Assembly: GCF_900142965.1 (NCBI RefSeq)
Contig: NZ_FRCQ01000007.1
Location: forward strand, 124,001 to 188,000
Source: Rhizobacter sp. OV335
Lineage (GTDB): Bacteria > Pseudomonadota > Gammaproteobacteria > Burkholderiales > Burkholderiaceae_C
DNA length: 64,000 bases
Direction of reading: 5' to 3'
Part shown: positions 47,964-56,816 of the stretch, piece after piece
Layout: every line of letters starts with the position of its first letter
How positions within the stretch are numbered: position 1 is the first letter of the stretch
Program-made: the position numbers and the translations under genes
The notes under the pieces: model-generated
The model's input: the letters and a program-made list of their open reading frames with translations, nothing else
The model's database searches: none
What the model was told of the DNA's origin: nothing

Positions 47964-48287
47964 GCGCGAGCTGGCAGGGGAAGCCGGCCGGGGATGCAGC
48001 GGTCTGCGCAGGGCCGACCCCCGAGCGCATTCTTTGGGCGGCCCTCACCCGGCGCCTGGAGCGGCTCTTGGTGCGTGTGAATGCCACACCCGAACGCGTG
48101 GTCGAGCGAAAGAAGAGCCTGCTGTTCGGTCTCGATGTGCGCGGGCCGGTGCGGTCGATGCGATCTGGGTCTTTGGGATGTACTTCCGCGAGGGCACACT
48201 TGCCGTCAGCGGCTTGACGCGTAAGCAGCAATGCATTTGGCATTCCCGAGCCTGAGCATCCCGAATGGACGGCGCTCATCGCTGACG
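47964..48287. other. 324-bp region with unrecognised ORF remnants
   Basis: A start at 47960 overlaps the Mor stop (ATGA) and gives an 85-aa frame that turns into unlikely sequence after LLFGLDV. The plus-one frame then reads VFGMYFREGTLAVSGLTRKQQ, so a frameshifted gene fragment is likely. No family is recognised. It ends against the stop of the convergent DUF262 gene. Confidence 0.45.
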
Positions 48288-50177
48288 TCAAGAAGTACCT
48301 GGTCCTGGCCAGATCGTAGTAGCGAACTCAAAGAGTGCTTCTCCCCGAGCCACGATAGCTGCCTCGTCCCATGTATCGCGCTTCATTAGGGCGCGATTCA
48401 AGTGCAGGTTTGAGTGTTCAAACAGAGCGTCGCGCTTTTTACCGAAGCCGTAGTTCTGTAGGCTGCGGTTGACGCCCAAGTGGACAAGGGTCAGATTTCC
48501 GATTCGTGGTAACGCATCTTCTCGGTCAAGGATTGCTTGAGTTCTCGAGTCAATAGCTGCACTGGAGAAGCGCAAGGGCTGGGCATTGACGGCATCGAAG
48601 GCCAAGGCCGTCGTACCATCCGGCAGCGCCCAGTGGCTGTACCAAGACTTCGGCAGGATGTGGTCGATGTCTAGCGAGTCGAGCGTCAGCGGTACTAGCT
48701 CCTCCGTCTTCTCGGTACGCATCGCCGTTTCCAAACGATGAAAAATTGCTCGTAACTTTGCTGCATCGAGCCTCCCAGGATAGGCATCCCCGTCGATCCA
48801 CTGACGCCGGAACTCGTCGTCGGTAGGCCAGCGCGATGCCTCGCCACTCAGTGACGAGAGCGCATTGCGGAAGGCAGCCGTTGTCAGTTCGCCATCGATA
48901 AGCCGTTTCAGTTGTTGAGCGAAGACCTTGTTGTAGTTTTTGCGGGACAGTCCGCAAACGGCACGCCGAACCAGGTAAGACTCGATGCAGCCGTAGATCT
49001 CCAACTGCTCGTCGGGCGACATCGACGAAGTCGCCACCCTCAGGGCCAAGGCGTGTGTCGGCGACGCATCCCACACGGCGATGCGCCGCCCGAAAACGGA
49101 GATCGGCGTTGAACCGGCACCGGTTACCAGCGCCTTGTATTGCTCGCCGTACCTGTTCAACATGGTGAGCTGAGCCCCTGCTGCATGCAGGCCTGCGGCG
49201 CTGTCCACGAAGCGTCGGTAGCCTGCGTACAGGCGGCCGACGTCGATCTCCTCACTGGTCTGCGCCTGGACTGCTGTCTGGACGAACCATTCCAGACGTG
49301 GCCGGCTCAGGCGACCTCGGGTCTGCGATTCCGACCAGATCGGAGCCTCGAACTGACTCCAGAGGTTGCTGTAGAGGTCATCGGCATCTGTGCCTGCCCG
49401 CATAAAGATGAAGTTGCGGATCAGGTCGGTCGCATGCAGCTCCGCACCGTGACCGTTCAGCGTTTCGAAGATCACCTGGGCGTCGTCCTCTTCGCCGAGG
49501 GAGATGCAGACGATCGATAAGTCGGTCAGGACAGCCGTAGCCAGGGCAGTGGCGCGGGTTACCGCTTCGACCTCCGTCTCGTCGATGACCCAGTCGAGCA
49601 TCTGCTCGTGAAAGAACATGATCGCTTCGAGCGCTGGTGGGTGGGCCACGCCAATCTTGCGAAGGCTGCCCGTCTGAGTGAAGCTCGCCGGAAACCGCTG
49701 GCGCAGTTCGTCGACAGATGTCGCAGTCATCGACTCCTCGTACTGCTTGCGATCACGAAAGGTCGGCCATAGCTTGAAGCGCTCAACGGAAACGTCTTCC
49801 ATCGTCTCCGGGTTCGAGTTGGTCAGGCAAGCATCAATTAGCGCCAGCAGTTTGTCGTTCCCCGCCGCACGCAGGGTGTGAACCAGTGCGTTCAGCACGT
49901 ACTGCAGTGTGGTCAGTCGCTGCTGACCATCGATGATGTGGTGTCGCTCCACCCCAAGCAGGCCTTGCTTCCTCTGCGGTTCCAATACCACGGCACCCAT
50001 GAAGTGAGGTATTGCCTTCCCACCCTGCAGCCGAGCCTCGGCCTTGTCGCGGATGTCTTCCCAGAGCCGCCCCCACTGGTCATCACGATTCCAGACGTAA
50101 GGACGCTGGTAGAACGGAACTCGGTACTGGCGCCGGTCCTGGTAGATCTGCTGGACGGTGAACGTTCTCGAATCCAT
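48288..50177 (-). CDS. DUF262-DUF1524 protein (GmrSD/type IV restriction-like)
   Basis: The 629-aa protein joins an N-terminal DUF262 ParB-like nucleotidase (VPFYQRPYVW at 20-29, DGQQRLTTL at 83-91) to a C-terminal DUF1524 HNH nuclease (DIDHILPKSW near 503-512, IGNLTLV, and HSNLHLN). The same pair, split or fused, forms GmrSD and related nucleases that cut modified phage DNA. It is the last gene of the six-gene minus-strand locus, 69 bp after res. Both active sites appear intact. Confidence 0.9.
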   Translation of the reverse strand: MDSRTFTVQQIYQDRRQYRVPFYQRPYVWNRDDQWGRLWEDIRDKAEARLQGGKAIPHFMGAVVLEPQRKQGLLGVERHHIIDGQQRLTTLQYVLNALVHTLRAAGNDKLLALIDACLTNSNPETMEDVSVERFKLWPTFRDRKQYEESMTATSVDELRQRFPASFTQTGSLRKIGVAHPPALEAIMFFHEQMLDWVIDETEVEAVTRATALATAVLTDLSIVCISLGEEDDAQVIFETLNGHGAELHATDLIRNFIFMRAGTDADDLYSNLWSQFEAPIWSESQTRGRLSRPRLEWFVQTAVQAQTSEEIDVGRLYAGYRRFVDSAAGLHAAGAQLTMLNRYGEQYKALVTGAGSTPISVFGRRIAVWDASPTHALALRVATSSMSPDEQLEIYGCIESYLVRRAVCGLSRKNYNKVFAQQLKRLIDGELTTAAFRNALSSLSGEASRWPTDDEFRRQWIDGDAYPGRLDAAKLRAIFHRLETAMRTEKTEELVPLTLDSLDIDHILPKSWYSHWALPDGTTALAFDAVNAQPLRFSSAAIDSRTQAILDREDALPRIGNLTLVHLGVNRSLQNYGFGKKRDALFEHSNLHLNRALMKRDTWDEAAIVARGEALFEFATTIWPGPGTS

Positions 50178-50246
50178 GACTGCCCTCCCTGGGCTCGATG
50201 TTCCGGTGAAGTCAAATTGCTGTGTGGCGCACCATTTGGAGCTGGG

Positions 50247-53200
50247 CTATACGGCGGTATGGGCCCGCTCCACCAGCCCTGCCACGTCCCTGAACCTGTC
50301 GTAGATCGCTGGGCTCTCGCCGAGAGCCAGCGCCTTGAAGTGCGCGCGGCCACACTCGATCTTGGCGCTCTCGGCGTTGCGTAGGTCGTTGTCGAACAGG
50401 CTGCTCTTGGTCTCTACGACGAAGTAGAGGCGGTCGCCATCGGGTGTCGTCACCAGCACGGCCCAGTCGGGGTTGTAGGTCCCCAACGGCGTTGGCACCT
50501 TGAACCAGCCCGGCAACTTGGCGTAGACCTTGATCGCGTCGTTCTTCTCCAACTGGTCGGCGAAGTCACGCTCCACCTCGGAGTCGTAGACGACGTGCTG
50601 GTAGACCGAACGCTGTGCGTCCTGCAGCATGTTCTTCAGATAGCCGGTCAGCTCTTCCCTCTCGAACAGCTCCTGCGCGTAGTACTGGTCATCGCCCAGG
50701 CGCTGGTAGCGGATGCCGTCCACCAGCACGACGCGCTTGCAGCGGTTAATGGCGTCGGCCACGATCTCGATGAACTGCTGCGGGTTCCGCTTGAAGTCGT
50801 TGAGGCGATGACTGTCGACCAGGATCTGCGCGATGCTGCGGCGTGTCAACTGGGTACGGTTCTGCAGCTCGGTCAGGATGTCAGGCAGCTCGATGTCACC
50901 CTCATTCAGCATGACGACGGCGGAGCCGGCCGTTTCCTGGGCCACGATGCCGGCCTGCCCGATTTCCATGTTGGCCTTGCGCCACTGCAGACGAACCTTG
51001 CTGATGGGCGGTGCGGCGATCACCGCGGCTATGCAGTCGCGGACCAGCCGGTCGTTGTCGAAGTGGACCCGGTACGTCGTCTTGAACTTGATGCGGTCCC
51101 ACAGCTCCTTGAACTCGGGGCTGTCCAGCACAGCACGCCGCACCGGCACCTGGCGGCGCTCGTCGGCGTTCTTGATCTCCAGCTTGCCGGCCACCTTGCG
51201 CAGGAGCTCCAGAATCTGAGCACGCTGGGCTTCCAGCTCTGGCGGCAGCGTCAGGGTACCTTCCTTGATGGCCTGGCGCAGGCTGTCCTGCACCTTACCC
51301 TTGGCATCGATCAGCCGCTGAGCGCGCAGGTGTTCGGCCATTATCTTGGAGGCATCGAAGCCCAGCGGCTTCTGTGTACCGTCCGTCTGTTTGACAGCCA
51401 CCCCCGCGAAGAGGTGGTCGGGCACCACGCCGAACTGGAAGCCGTCTTCCTCGATCTCCTTCTGCAGGCTGTCGGCGAACTGCTGGTAGCTCTCGTTGGC
51501 GACCACGGTCAACGTATTCACCTCGAAGCCGCGCAGGCGCAAACCCTCCTGGTTGACACACAGTCGCAACCCGCGGCCAATGGTCTGCCGGCGCCAACGC
51601 TCGGTGGAACGGGCGCTGAAGTTGCAGATCTGGAAGATGTTGGGGTTGTCCCAGCCCTCTTTCAGAGCCGAGTGGCTGAAGATGAACTTCAGCGGCGAGG
51701 AGAAGCTGAGCAGCTTCTCCTTGTCACGCATGATGAGGTTGTAGGTGTCGTCGTCGGCCGCGGTGCTGCCGCTGGTGTCCTTCACCATCTCCACCGTCTT
51801 GCCACCGACCTTCTTTTTGTCGATCGAGAAGTAGCCGTTGTGCACCTCGTGGGCGGCCGCGCTCAGGTCGACCTCGTTGAACATGCTGCGGTAGTCGGGG
51901 TGCCGCGCCCACCGCTGGTACTCCTCTTCGAAGATCGTGGCGTAGACGCCTTTCAGCGGATTGCCTTGTCCGTCGTAGACGCGGTACTTGCTCACCTCGT
52001 CGATGAAGAACAGGCTCAGCACCTTGACGCCCATGGGGCGCAGGCGCTTCTCCTTGTCCAGGTGCTCCTTGATCGTGCGGCGGATCATCTCGCGCTGCAC
52101 CGCCAGCGGCTCCACGCCGCCCCAGCTGTCGTCCACTCGCAGGAACTCCTGGCCACCGGGCAGGTTCAGTTCCATCAGGGCCTCGCCCTTCGGGCTCTTG
52201 GTGGCTGCCCGCAGCGTACTCACCCGCATGTTGGCGTAGACCTCGCGGCCCGTGGTTTGCTCCAGGTCATCGCCATCCTGTACCGGTACTTCCTTGCGCT
52301 GCACGCTGCCGGCCATGCCCAGGACGTCCAATTCCACCGTCGCGGCCACGACGCCGCGCTTGTTGCTGATGCCCACCAGCTTTACATAGGGCTTGTTGAA
52401 CCCCTGCTCGACGGTGGCCGATGCCACCTCGATCTGCTTGACCAGCTTCTGCTCGTAGGCATCCACGGCATCGAGCCGGTACACCATGTTGTGCTTGTCA
52501 ACATGCGTGGCCGAGTAGCGCAGCGTGCACAGCGGGTGCATGCGCGACAGCGCCTTTTTGCCGCGGCCATCGATGCCGCCGTCCACGCTCTGCGGCTCGT
52601 CCACGATGAGGATGGGACGGGTTGCGCGCACCAGGTCGATGGGCTTCTCGCCGCCTGTCTTCTCGCTGGCGCGGTACATGACGTTCTTGCTTTTCTCGCG
52701 GCGCAGGGCTTCGTCGGCCTCCTCCTGCGCGGCCTCCTGCTCGTCGCCAAACTTGTTGATCGCACCGACGGTGATCACCATGATCTGCACGTTCGGGCTA
52801 GTGGCAAAGTTGCGCACCTTACTCAGGTTGCCGGAGTCGTATTGGAAGAACTCGTAGCCCTTTGCGCTGGGGTACAGCGTCTCGAAATGCTCGCGCGTGA
52901 TCTCCAGCGTCTTGTTGACGCCTTCCTTGATGGCGACCGAGGGTACGACGATCACGAACTTGGTGAAGCCGTAGTTGCGGTTCAGCTCGAAGGCCGTCTT
53001 CAGGTAGACATAGGTCTTGCCAGTGCCGGTCTCCATCTCCACCGTGAAGTCGGGCGACAGCTTCGTGGAGGGCGGCACGCCGTTGCGCAGCTGGACCGAA
53101 TGCAGGTTCTCTTCGATCTCTTCGTCCAGCAAGGTCAGGCGGTTGCCGATGCCCCCTTGCTCGGTGGCCAGCATGCCGTCAAGTGACCCTTGCGTGGCCA

Positions 53201-53339
53201 CCAGGTCGTCGTAGGTGCGCGCGGCGCGCACCGTCACAGTGAACTCGGTGCGGCAGATTTCCTGCCCACGGAATAGGTCGCAGACGGCCTTGATTGCCTC
53301 GGACTGATACGGGAGGTCCGCTTCGAAATGAAGTTTCAT
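50247..53339 (-). CDS. res: Type III restriction endonuclease subunit Res
   Basis: The 1030-aa SF2 translocase-nuclease has Walker A ETGTGKT (103-109), DEPQ (247-250) as motif II, and motif VI QTIGRGLRL. The C-terminal PD-(D/E)xK nuclease shows P957-D958 and E976-T-K978. It acts with Mod to translocate and cut unmethylated DNA. ATG 53339 lies 13 bp after the mod stop; an upstream in-frame start would overlap mod and lacks homology. Confidence 0.94.
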   Translation of the reverse strand: MKLHFEADLPYQSEAIKAVCDLFRGQEICRTEFTVTVRAARTYDDLVATQGSLDGMLATEQGGIGNRLTLLDEEIEENLHSVQLRNGVPPSTKLSPDFTVEMETGTGKTYVYLKTAFELNRNYGFTKFVIVVPSVAIKEGVNKTLEITREHFETLYPSAKGYEFFQYDSGNLSKVRNFATSPNVQIMVITVGAINKFGDEQEAAQEEADEALRREKSKNVMYRASEKTGGEKPIDLVRATRPILIVDEPQSVDGGIDGRGKKALSRMHPLCTLRYSATHVDKHNMVYRLDAVDAYEQKLVKQIEVASATVEQGFNKPYVKLVGISNKRGVVAATVELDVLGMAGSVQRKEVPVQDGDDLEQTTGREVYANMRVSTLRAATKSPKGEALMELNLPGGQEFLRVDDSWGGVEPLAVQREMIRRTIKEHLDKEKRLRPMGVKVLSLFFIDEVSKYRVYDGQGNPLKGVYATIFEEEYQRWARHPDYRSMFNEVDLSAAAHEVHNGYFSIDKKKVGGKTVEMVKDTSGSTAADDDTYNLIMRDKEKLLSFSSPLKFIFSHSALKEGWDNPNIFQICNFSARSTERWRRQTIGRGLRLCVNQEGLRLRGFEVNTLTVVANESYQQFADSLQKEIEEDGFQFGVVPDHLFAGVAVKQTDGTQKPLGFDASKIMAEHLRAQRLIDAKGKVQDSLRQAIKEGTLTLPPELEAQRAQILELLRKVAGKLEIKNADERRQVPVRRAVLDSPEFKELWDRIKFKTTYRVHFDNDRLVRDCIAAVIAAPPISKVRLQWRKANMEIGQAGIVAQETAGSAVVMLNEGDIELPDILTELQNRTQLTRRSIAQILVDSHRLNDFKRNPQQFIEIVADAINRCKRVVLVDGIRYQRLGDDQYYAQELFEREELTGYLKNMLQDAQRSVYQHVVYDSEVERDFADQLEKNDAIKVYAKLPGWFKVPTPLGTYNPDWAVLVTTPDGDRLYFVVETKSSLFDNDLRNAESAKIECGRAHFKALALGESPAIYDRFRDVAGLVERAHTAV

Positions 53340-53352
53340 CGCAGCGTTCGCG

Positions 53353-55314
53353 TTAGAGGCTACGCACCTTGGTGATGCCGTGCTGTTCGAGGATGGCCGC
53401 CAAGTTGGTCTTGGCGACATCGTTCTCGAAGGCGCTGTCGAGGAAGACGCAGGTCACCTCGCCTGCGGTGGCTTGCTCCTTGCTCCATGACACGATGCCA
53501 AGGGCCAACGTTTCAGCGTCGGCAACACTGATGCGTTCGTCGAGACATGCAAGCAGCACGCCCCCGCCGATGCTGTGAACAGCCTTGCCAGCGATTTCCC
53601 TCACCTGCTTTGGCACGCACAGGTCGAGCCCAAGTTTGAGCAGCAACTCGTAGAGCACGTCGTTGGTGCTCCGCCCCGACTTCACATGCTCAAGGTGGTC
53701 TAGCAATGACTGCCCGACATCGTCGGTACGGGGCGCCCAGGCCTTGAGATTGGACGTATCCAGACGAAACGCGCGGAATCCAACATCCACGGAGTTGTGC
53801 CCCTCGGTCTTGATCCTCTGTCCTGACCGGCGCATTCGTTCTTTCGTCAACTCCGAGATGATCGGAGGCCGGCCCATGTTCAAGCAGTAGTCTCGGGAGA
53901 TCCGTGACTCGGAAGAGTCGGCGATTGGCTCTGGCAGTTGTACGAGCACGTAGCGACGCTGGCCCCCGTCAGTAGCGTTGAGCATCATCACTGCTTCACC
54001 CATGCTGCCAGAGCCCGCGAAGAAGTCCAGGCAGATGTCGTCACGCCCACTTCCTAGGTGCGCGAGTAGCTTCAAGAGCTCAGTAGGCTTGGGGGTGTCA
54101 AACACAGACTTCTGTCCGAAGAGGACTTCCAGCTCCCGTGCTGCGTGCTGATTCAGCGGCATGTCAGGGAGTATGGACGGTGTCGTCATGCCTGGCTTGG
54201 CCTCGCTCAGGAACAGCTTTCGCATCGGTGTTGTAGCCGTGCCGTTCACGCCCCAGTACAGACGCCCGTCCGCCTGCAAACGATCCATCTCTTCTTTGGA
54301 ATGACGCCAGCAGGTTCCGTCCCGCGGGTAGCACATCTCGCCTGTGGTTGGGTTTCGCACCCCGAAGTGAAGTGACGCTACATCCCGACCACCCTTGGCG
54401 TTCGCGGTGGTGTCGATCTTGCGAAACTTACCTCTTGGGTCTGGCCCACCCGGCTCCCGAAACTCTTGATACTCGGCGTCAGCCTTCTCCGTTCGCGGCA
54501 TCAAGTTGAGCCGATCTTCTGCGAGTGTCCGAGTTGAACCAGCTGTCAGGGCCTTGCCGTACACGAGGATGTGCTCGTGTACGGATCCGATGTTTCTATC
54601 GTTTGGCGCTCCATCGCGCTTCTTCCAGATCAGGTCAATGATGAAGCACTCTTCCCCGAAGACTTCATCAAGCAACAGTCGGAGATTGGCTACTTCTGTG
54701 GAGTCAATCGATACGAACAGAATCCCGTCGCCGCGGAGCAGGCTCCTCGCCAGCTTCACGCGCGGGTACAACATCGACAGCCAGTCGGTGTGGAATCGAC
54801 CACTTGCTTCCGTGTTGCTGCTGATCTTTCGGCCGCCCTCGACCTGGCCGGTCAGCTCCAGGTAGTTCCGGATGCTGTCCTGAAAGTTGTCAGGGTAGAC
54901 GAAGTCCTTGCCGGTGTTGTACGGCGGATCGATGTAGATAAGCTTGACCTTGCCGGCGTAGCTCTTCTGTAGCAGCTTCAGCACTTCGAGGTTGTCACCC
55001 TCGATCATCAGGTTTTGCGTGGTCTCCCAGTCCACGCTCTCTTCGGGGCAGGGGCGGAGCGTGCCGGCGCTGGGTGTCAAGGCGAGTTGGCGCGCAGCGC
55101 GCTTCCCGTGCCAGCTCAGGCCGTACTTCTCCTCAGTGTCGGTCGCTGTGGCATCACCGACCAGGGCCTTAAGCACGTCGATGTTGATGGCCGGCCCTTT
55201 GGCGCCCTCGGTCACCAGCTCGGGGAACAGGGCCTTCAGCCTGGCTACGTTGTCGGCCAGGATGTCAGCGCTCTGGCTTTCCTGCATGCCGGGCTCGATC
55301 TTTCGGATGGACAT
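53353..55314 (-). CDS. mod: Type III DNA methyltransferase subunit Mod
   Basis: The 653-aa N6-adenine or N4-cytosine methyltransferase is of the beta class: the catalytic DPPY (129-132) comes before the AdoMet motif FAGSG (432-436). The middle region holds the target recognition domain. It would methylate one strand of the recognition site and direct Res. No simple-sequence repeat tract suggesting phase variation was noticed. Res follows 13 bp later. Confidence 0.94.
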   Translation of the reverse strand: MSIRKIEPGMQESQSADILADNVARLKALFPELVTEGAKGPAINIDVLKALVGDATATDTEEKYGLSWHGKRAARQLALTPSAGTLRPCPEESVDWETTQNLMIEGDNLEVLKLLQKSYAGKVKLIYIDPPYNTGKDFVYPDNFQDSIRNYLELTGQVEGGRKISSNTEASGRFHTDWLSMLYPRVKLARSLLRGDGILFVSIDSTEVANLRLLLDEVFGEECFIIDLIWKKRDGAPNDRNIGSVHEHILVYGKALTAGSTRTLAEDRLNLMPRTEKADAEYQEFREPGGPDPRGKFRKIDTTANAKGGRDVASLHFGVRNPTTGEMCYPRDGTCWRHSKEEMDRLQADGRLYWGVNGTATTPMRKLFLSEAKPGMTTPSILPDMPLNQHAARELEVLFGQKSVFDTPKPTELLKLLAHLGSGRDDICLDFFAGSGSMGEAVMMLNATDGGQRRYVLVQLPEPIADSSESRISRDYCLNMGRPPIISELTKERMRRSGQRIKTEGHNSVDVGFRAFRLDTSNLKAWAPRTDDVGQSLLDHLEHVKSGRSTNDVLYELLLKLGLDLCVPKQVREIAGKAVHSIGGGVLLACLDERISVADAETLALGIVSWSKEQATAGEVTCVFLDSAFENDVAKTNLAAILEQHGITKVRSL

Positions 55315-55329
55315 GGTTCTTCTTCGACT

Positions 55330-56055
55330 TCAGTGTTCTTGGGCTTGACCCACGGTGCCATCGGCGTGTGCTTGGGTCTGCAGGGGCGGCGGCAGATCAG
55401 CGGCAAACTCAACTTGGAGTCTGCCGACGCGCCGGACCATGGACTGGCTACCAGCCAGTACGGCCAGCATCATGCCAGCCATCAAGAGCAGGCCGTTGCA
55501 GTTGCGCAGGGCGCCGATCACAAGCGGCTCAGGAAAGCCCTGTGCACGCCGGTGTAGAGCGTGGATGCCCCCGTGCACGAAAGAGTTCAGCGCGGCTGCG
55601 TTGTTGTCCTTGAAGGCCTGCAGGCCGAGCAGTGGCTGCGCCGCGGTTGGTTTGTCGGCCAGTTGTTTGAGCATGTCGGCCAGCATTGGGAGCCTGCTGG
55701 CCGCGGCCTCGGTCTCCTTCGATAGGGGGGCGGCGAGCTTTTCCACAGCGAGGTCCGTCGCAGCGTAGAGCAGCCACACGGCGCGCGTCAGCGCTTCATG
55801 CTGCAGGCGAAGCAGGCTGAGCGCCGCCGTCGGCAGCGCTTGAGCTACCAGCACGCGGAGCGCTCGGCCATGCTCCAGCGCCACGCATGCGGCACTGACG
55901 CTGGCGTTGATGCGCGCGGAACCGTCGTAGGGGCGGTACTGCTCGGCGGCGATGGCCGCCATCAGGGCTTCATCCAGCTGATCCGCTCGGGCCAGCGCCC
56001 GGCCCGGCGTGTCCAGTTCCGGGTCGCCGTCGTGCGGGGTTGCGGCTTGCGTCAT
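55330..56055 (-). CDS. DUF6988-like helical protein in defence operon
   Basis: The 241-aa all-alpha protein lies between DUF4391 and mod. Segments such as ALEHGRALRVLVAQ, LLRLQHEALTRAVWLLYAA and NSFVHGGIHAL resemble DUF6988/DUF5677-type proteins, whose role is not known. It overlaps the DUF4391 stop by ATGA and ends 15 bp before mod, so it belongs to the operon. The family assignment is from memory of sequence style and moderately sure. Confidence 0.7.
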   Translation of the reverse strand: MTQAATPHDGDPELDTPGRALARADQLDEALMAAIAAEQYRPYDGSARINASVSAACVALEHGRALRVLVAQALPTAALSLLRLQHEALTRAVWLLYAATDLAVEKLAAPLSKETEAAASRLPMLADMLKQLADKPTAAQPLLGLQAFKDNNAAALNSFVHGGIHALHRRAQGFPEPLVIGALRNCNGLLLMAGMMLAVLAGSQSMVRRVGRLQVEFAADLPPPLQTQAHADGTVGQAQEH

Positions 56056-56816
56056 GCCGACTCCTCAGACAGCGTGCGCTGCAAGGCCCGCAACTGGCTC
56101 TGCGCGGCATGGATCTTTTGGTTGAACGCCACTTGTCGGGCGATCTGTGTTTCCTTCTCGGCCTGGCTGCGCAGCTGTGCGATCTGCGCCTTCAGCTGCC
56201 GGCAGTCCTGCAGGGCGGCGTGCCGTGCCGCGGACTGCTCGCGCGTCAGGCTGGGAAGGAAGCGGCCAGTTTCCTGGGCGACGTCCAGCGCGCTCACGGT
56301 GTCCAGCCAGCCTTGGTAAAGCGCGAACAGGTCGGCCTGGGGCTGTTTGGCCAGCGCCACCGCCGCGTAGAAGTCGGCCCCGTGCCCTTCGTCTGGCAGC
56401 AAGACGGAAAGGACTGAGCCGTCCAGCACCGTCTTATCCGCTTCGTTCTGGGACTCGCGGATGTGCGCGAGCGACAGGCTGACGCCGAGGTCGTAGCTGG
56501 TGAGCAGCAGCACCGGGTAGGGCACGGCACGATGCAGCAGCTCGGCCAGGCGGCCCGGCTTCGTGCTCGGTTTCAGCTTCATGCTCAGCACCGCCACCTC
56601 CAGGTACTCTCGCTGCTCATCCTTGAAGGACGGCACGGCGATCAGATGGGGTTTGAGGGACGCCAGCCACTGGACCTCGTCCACCCCGTCCTGCACCTGG
56701 CGCTTGTCGGCCGCGGTGGCGGCACCATGCTCGGCCAGTAGTTTCTTGGGCACGCGCCGGCCGACCCGAGTGGCGTCGGGCAGACCGAGAGCCCGGATCA
56801 GCGCATCGGCACTCAT
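56052..56816 (-). CDS. DUF4391 domain protein
   Basis: The 254-aa protein has the DUF4391 pattern (VPKKLL near residue 25, WLASLKPHLIAVPSF, and VLSMKLKP), followed by a helical tail rich in Gln/Arg/Glu. DUF4391 genes usually lie next to SNF2-type helicases and type III restriction genes. Its role is unknown; a linker between helicase and methylase-nuclease is possible. It overlaps both neighbours by ATGA. Confidence 0.8.
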   Translation of the reverse strand: MSADALIRALGLPDATRVGRRVPKKLLAEHGAATAADKRQVQDGVDEVQWLASLKPHLIAVPSFKDEQREYLEVAVLSMKLKPSTKPGRLAELLHRAVPYPVLLLTSYDLGVSLSLAHIRESQNEADKTVLDGSVLSVLLPDEGHGADFYAAVALAKQPQADLFALYQGWLDTVSALDVAQETGRFLPSLTREQSAARHAALQDCRQLKAQIAQLRSQAEKETQIARQVAFNQKIHAAQSQLRALQRTLSEESA

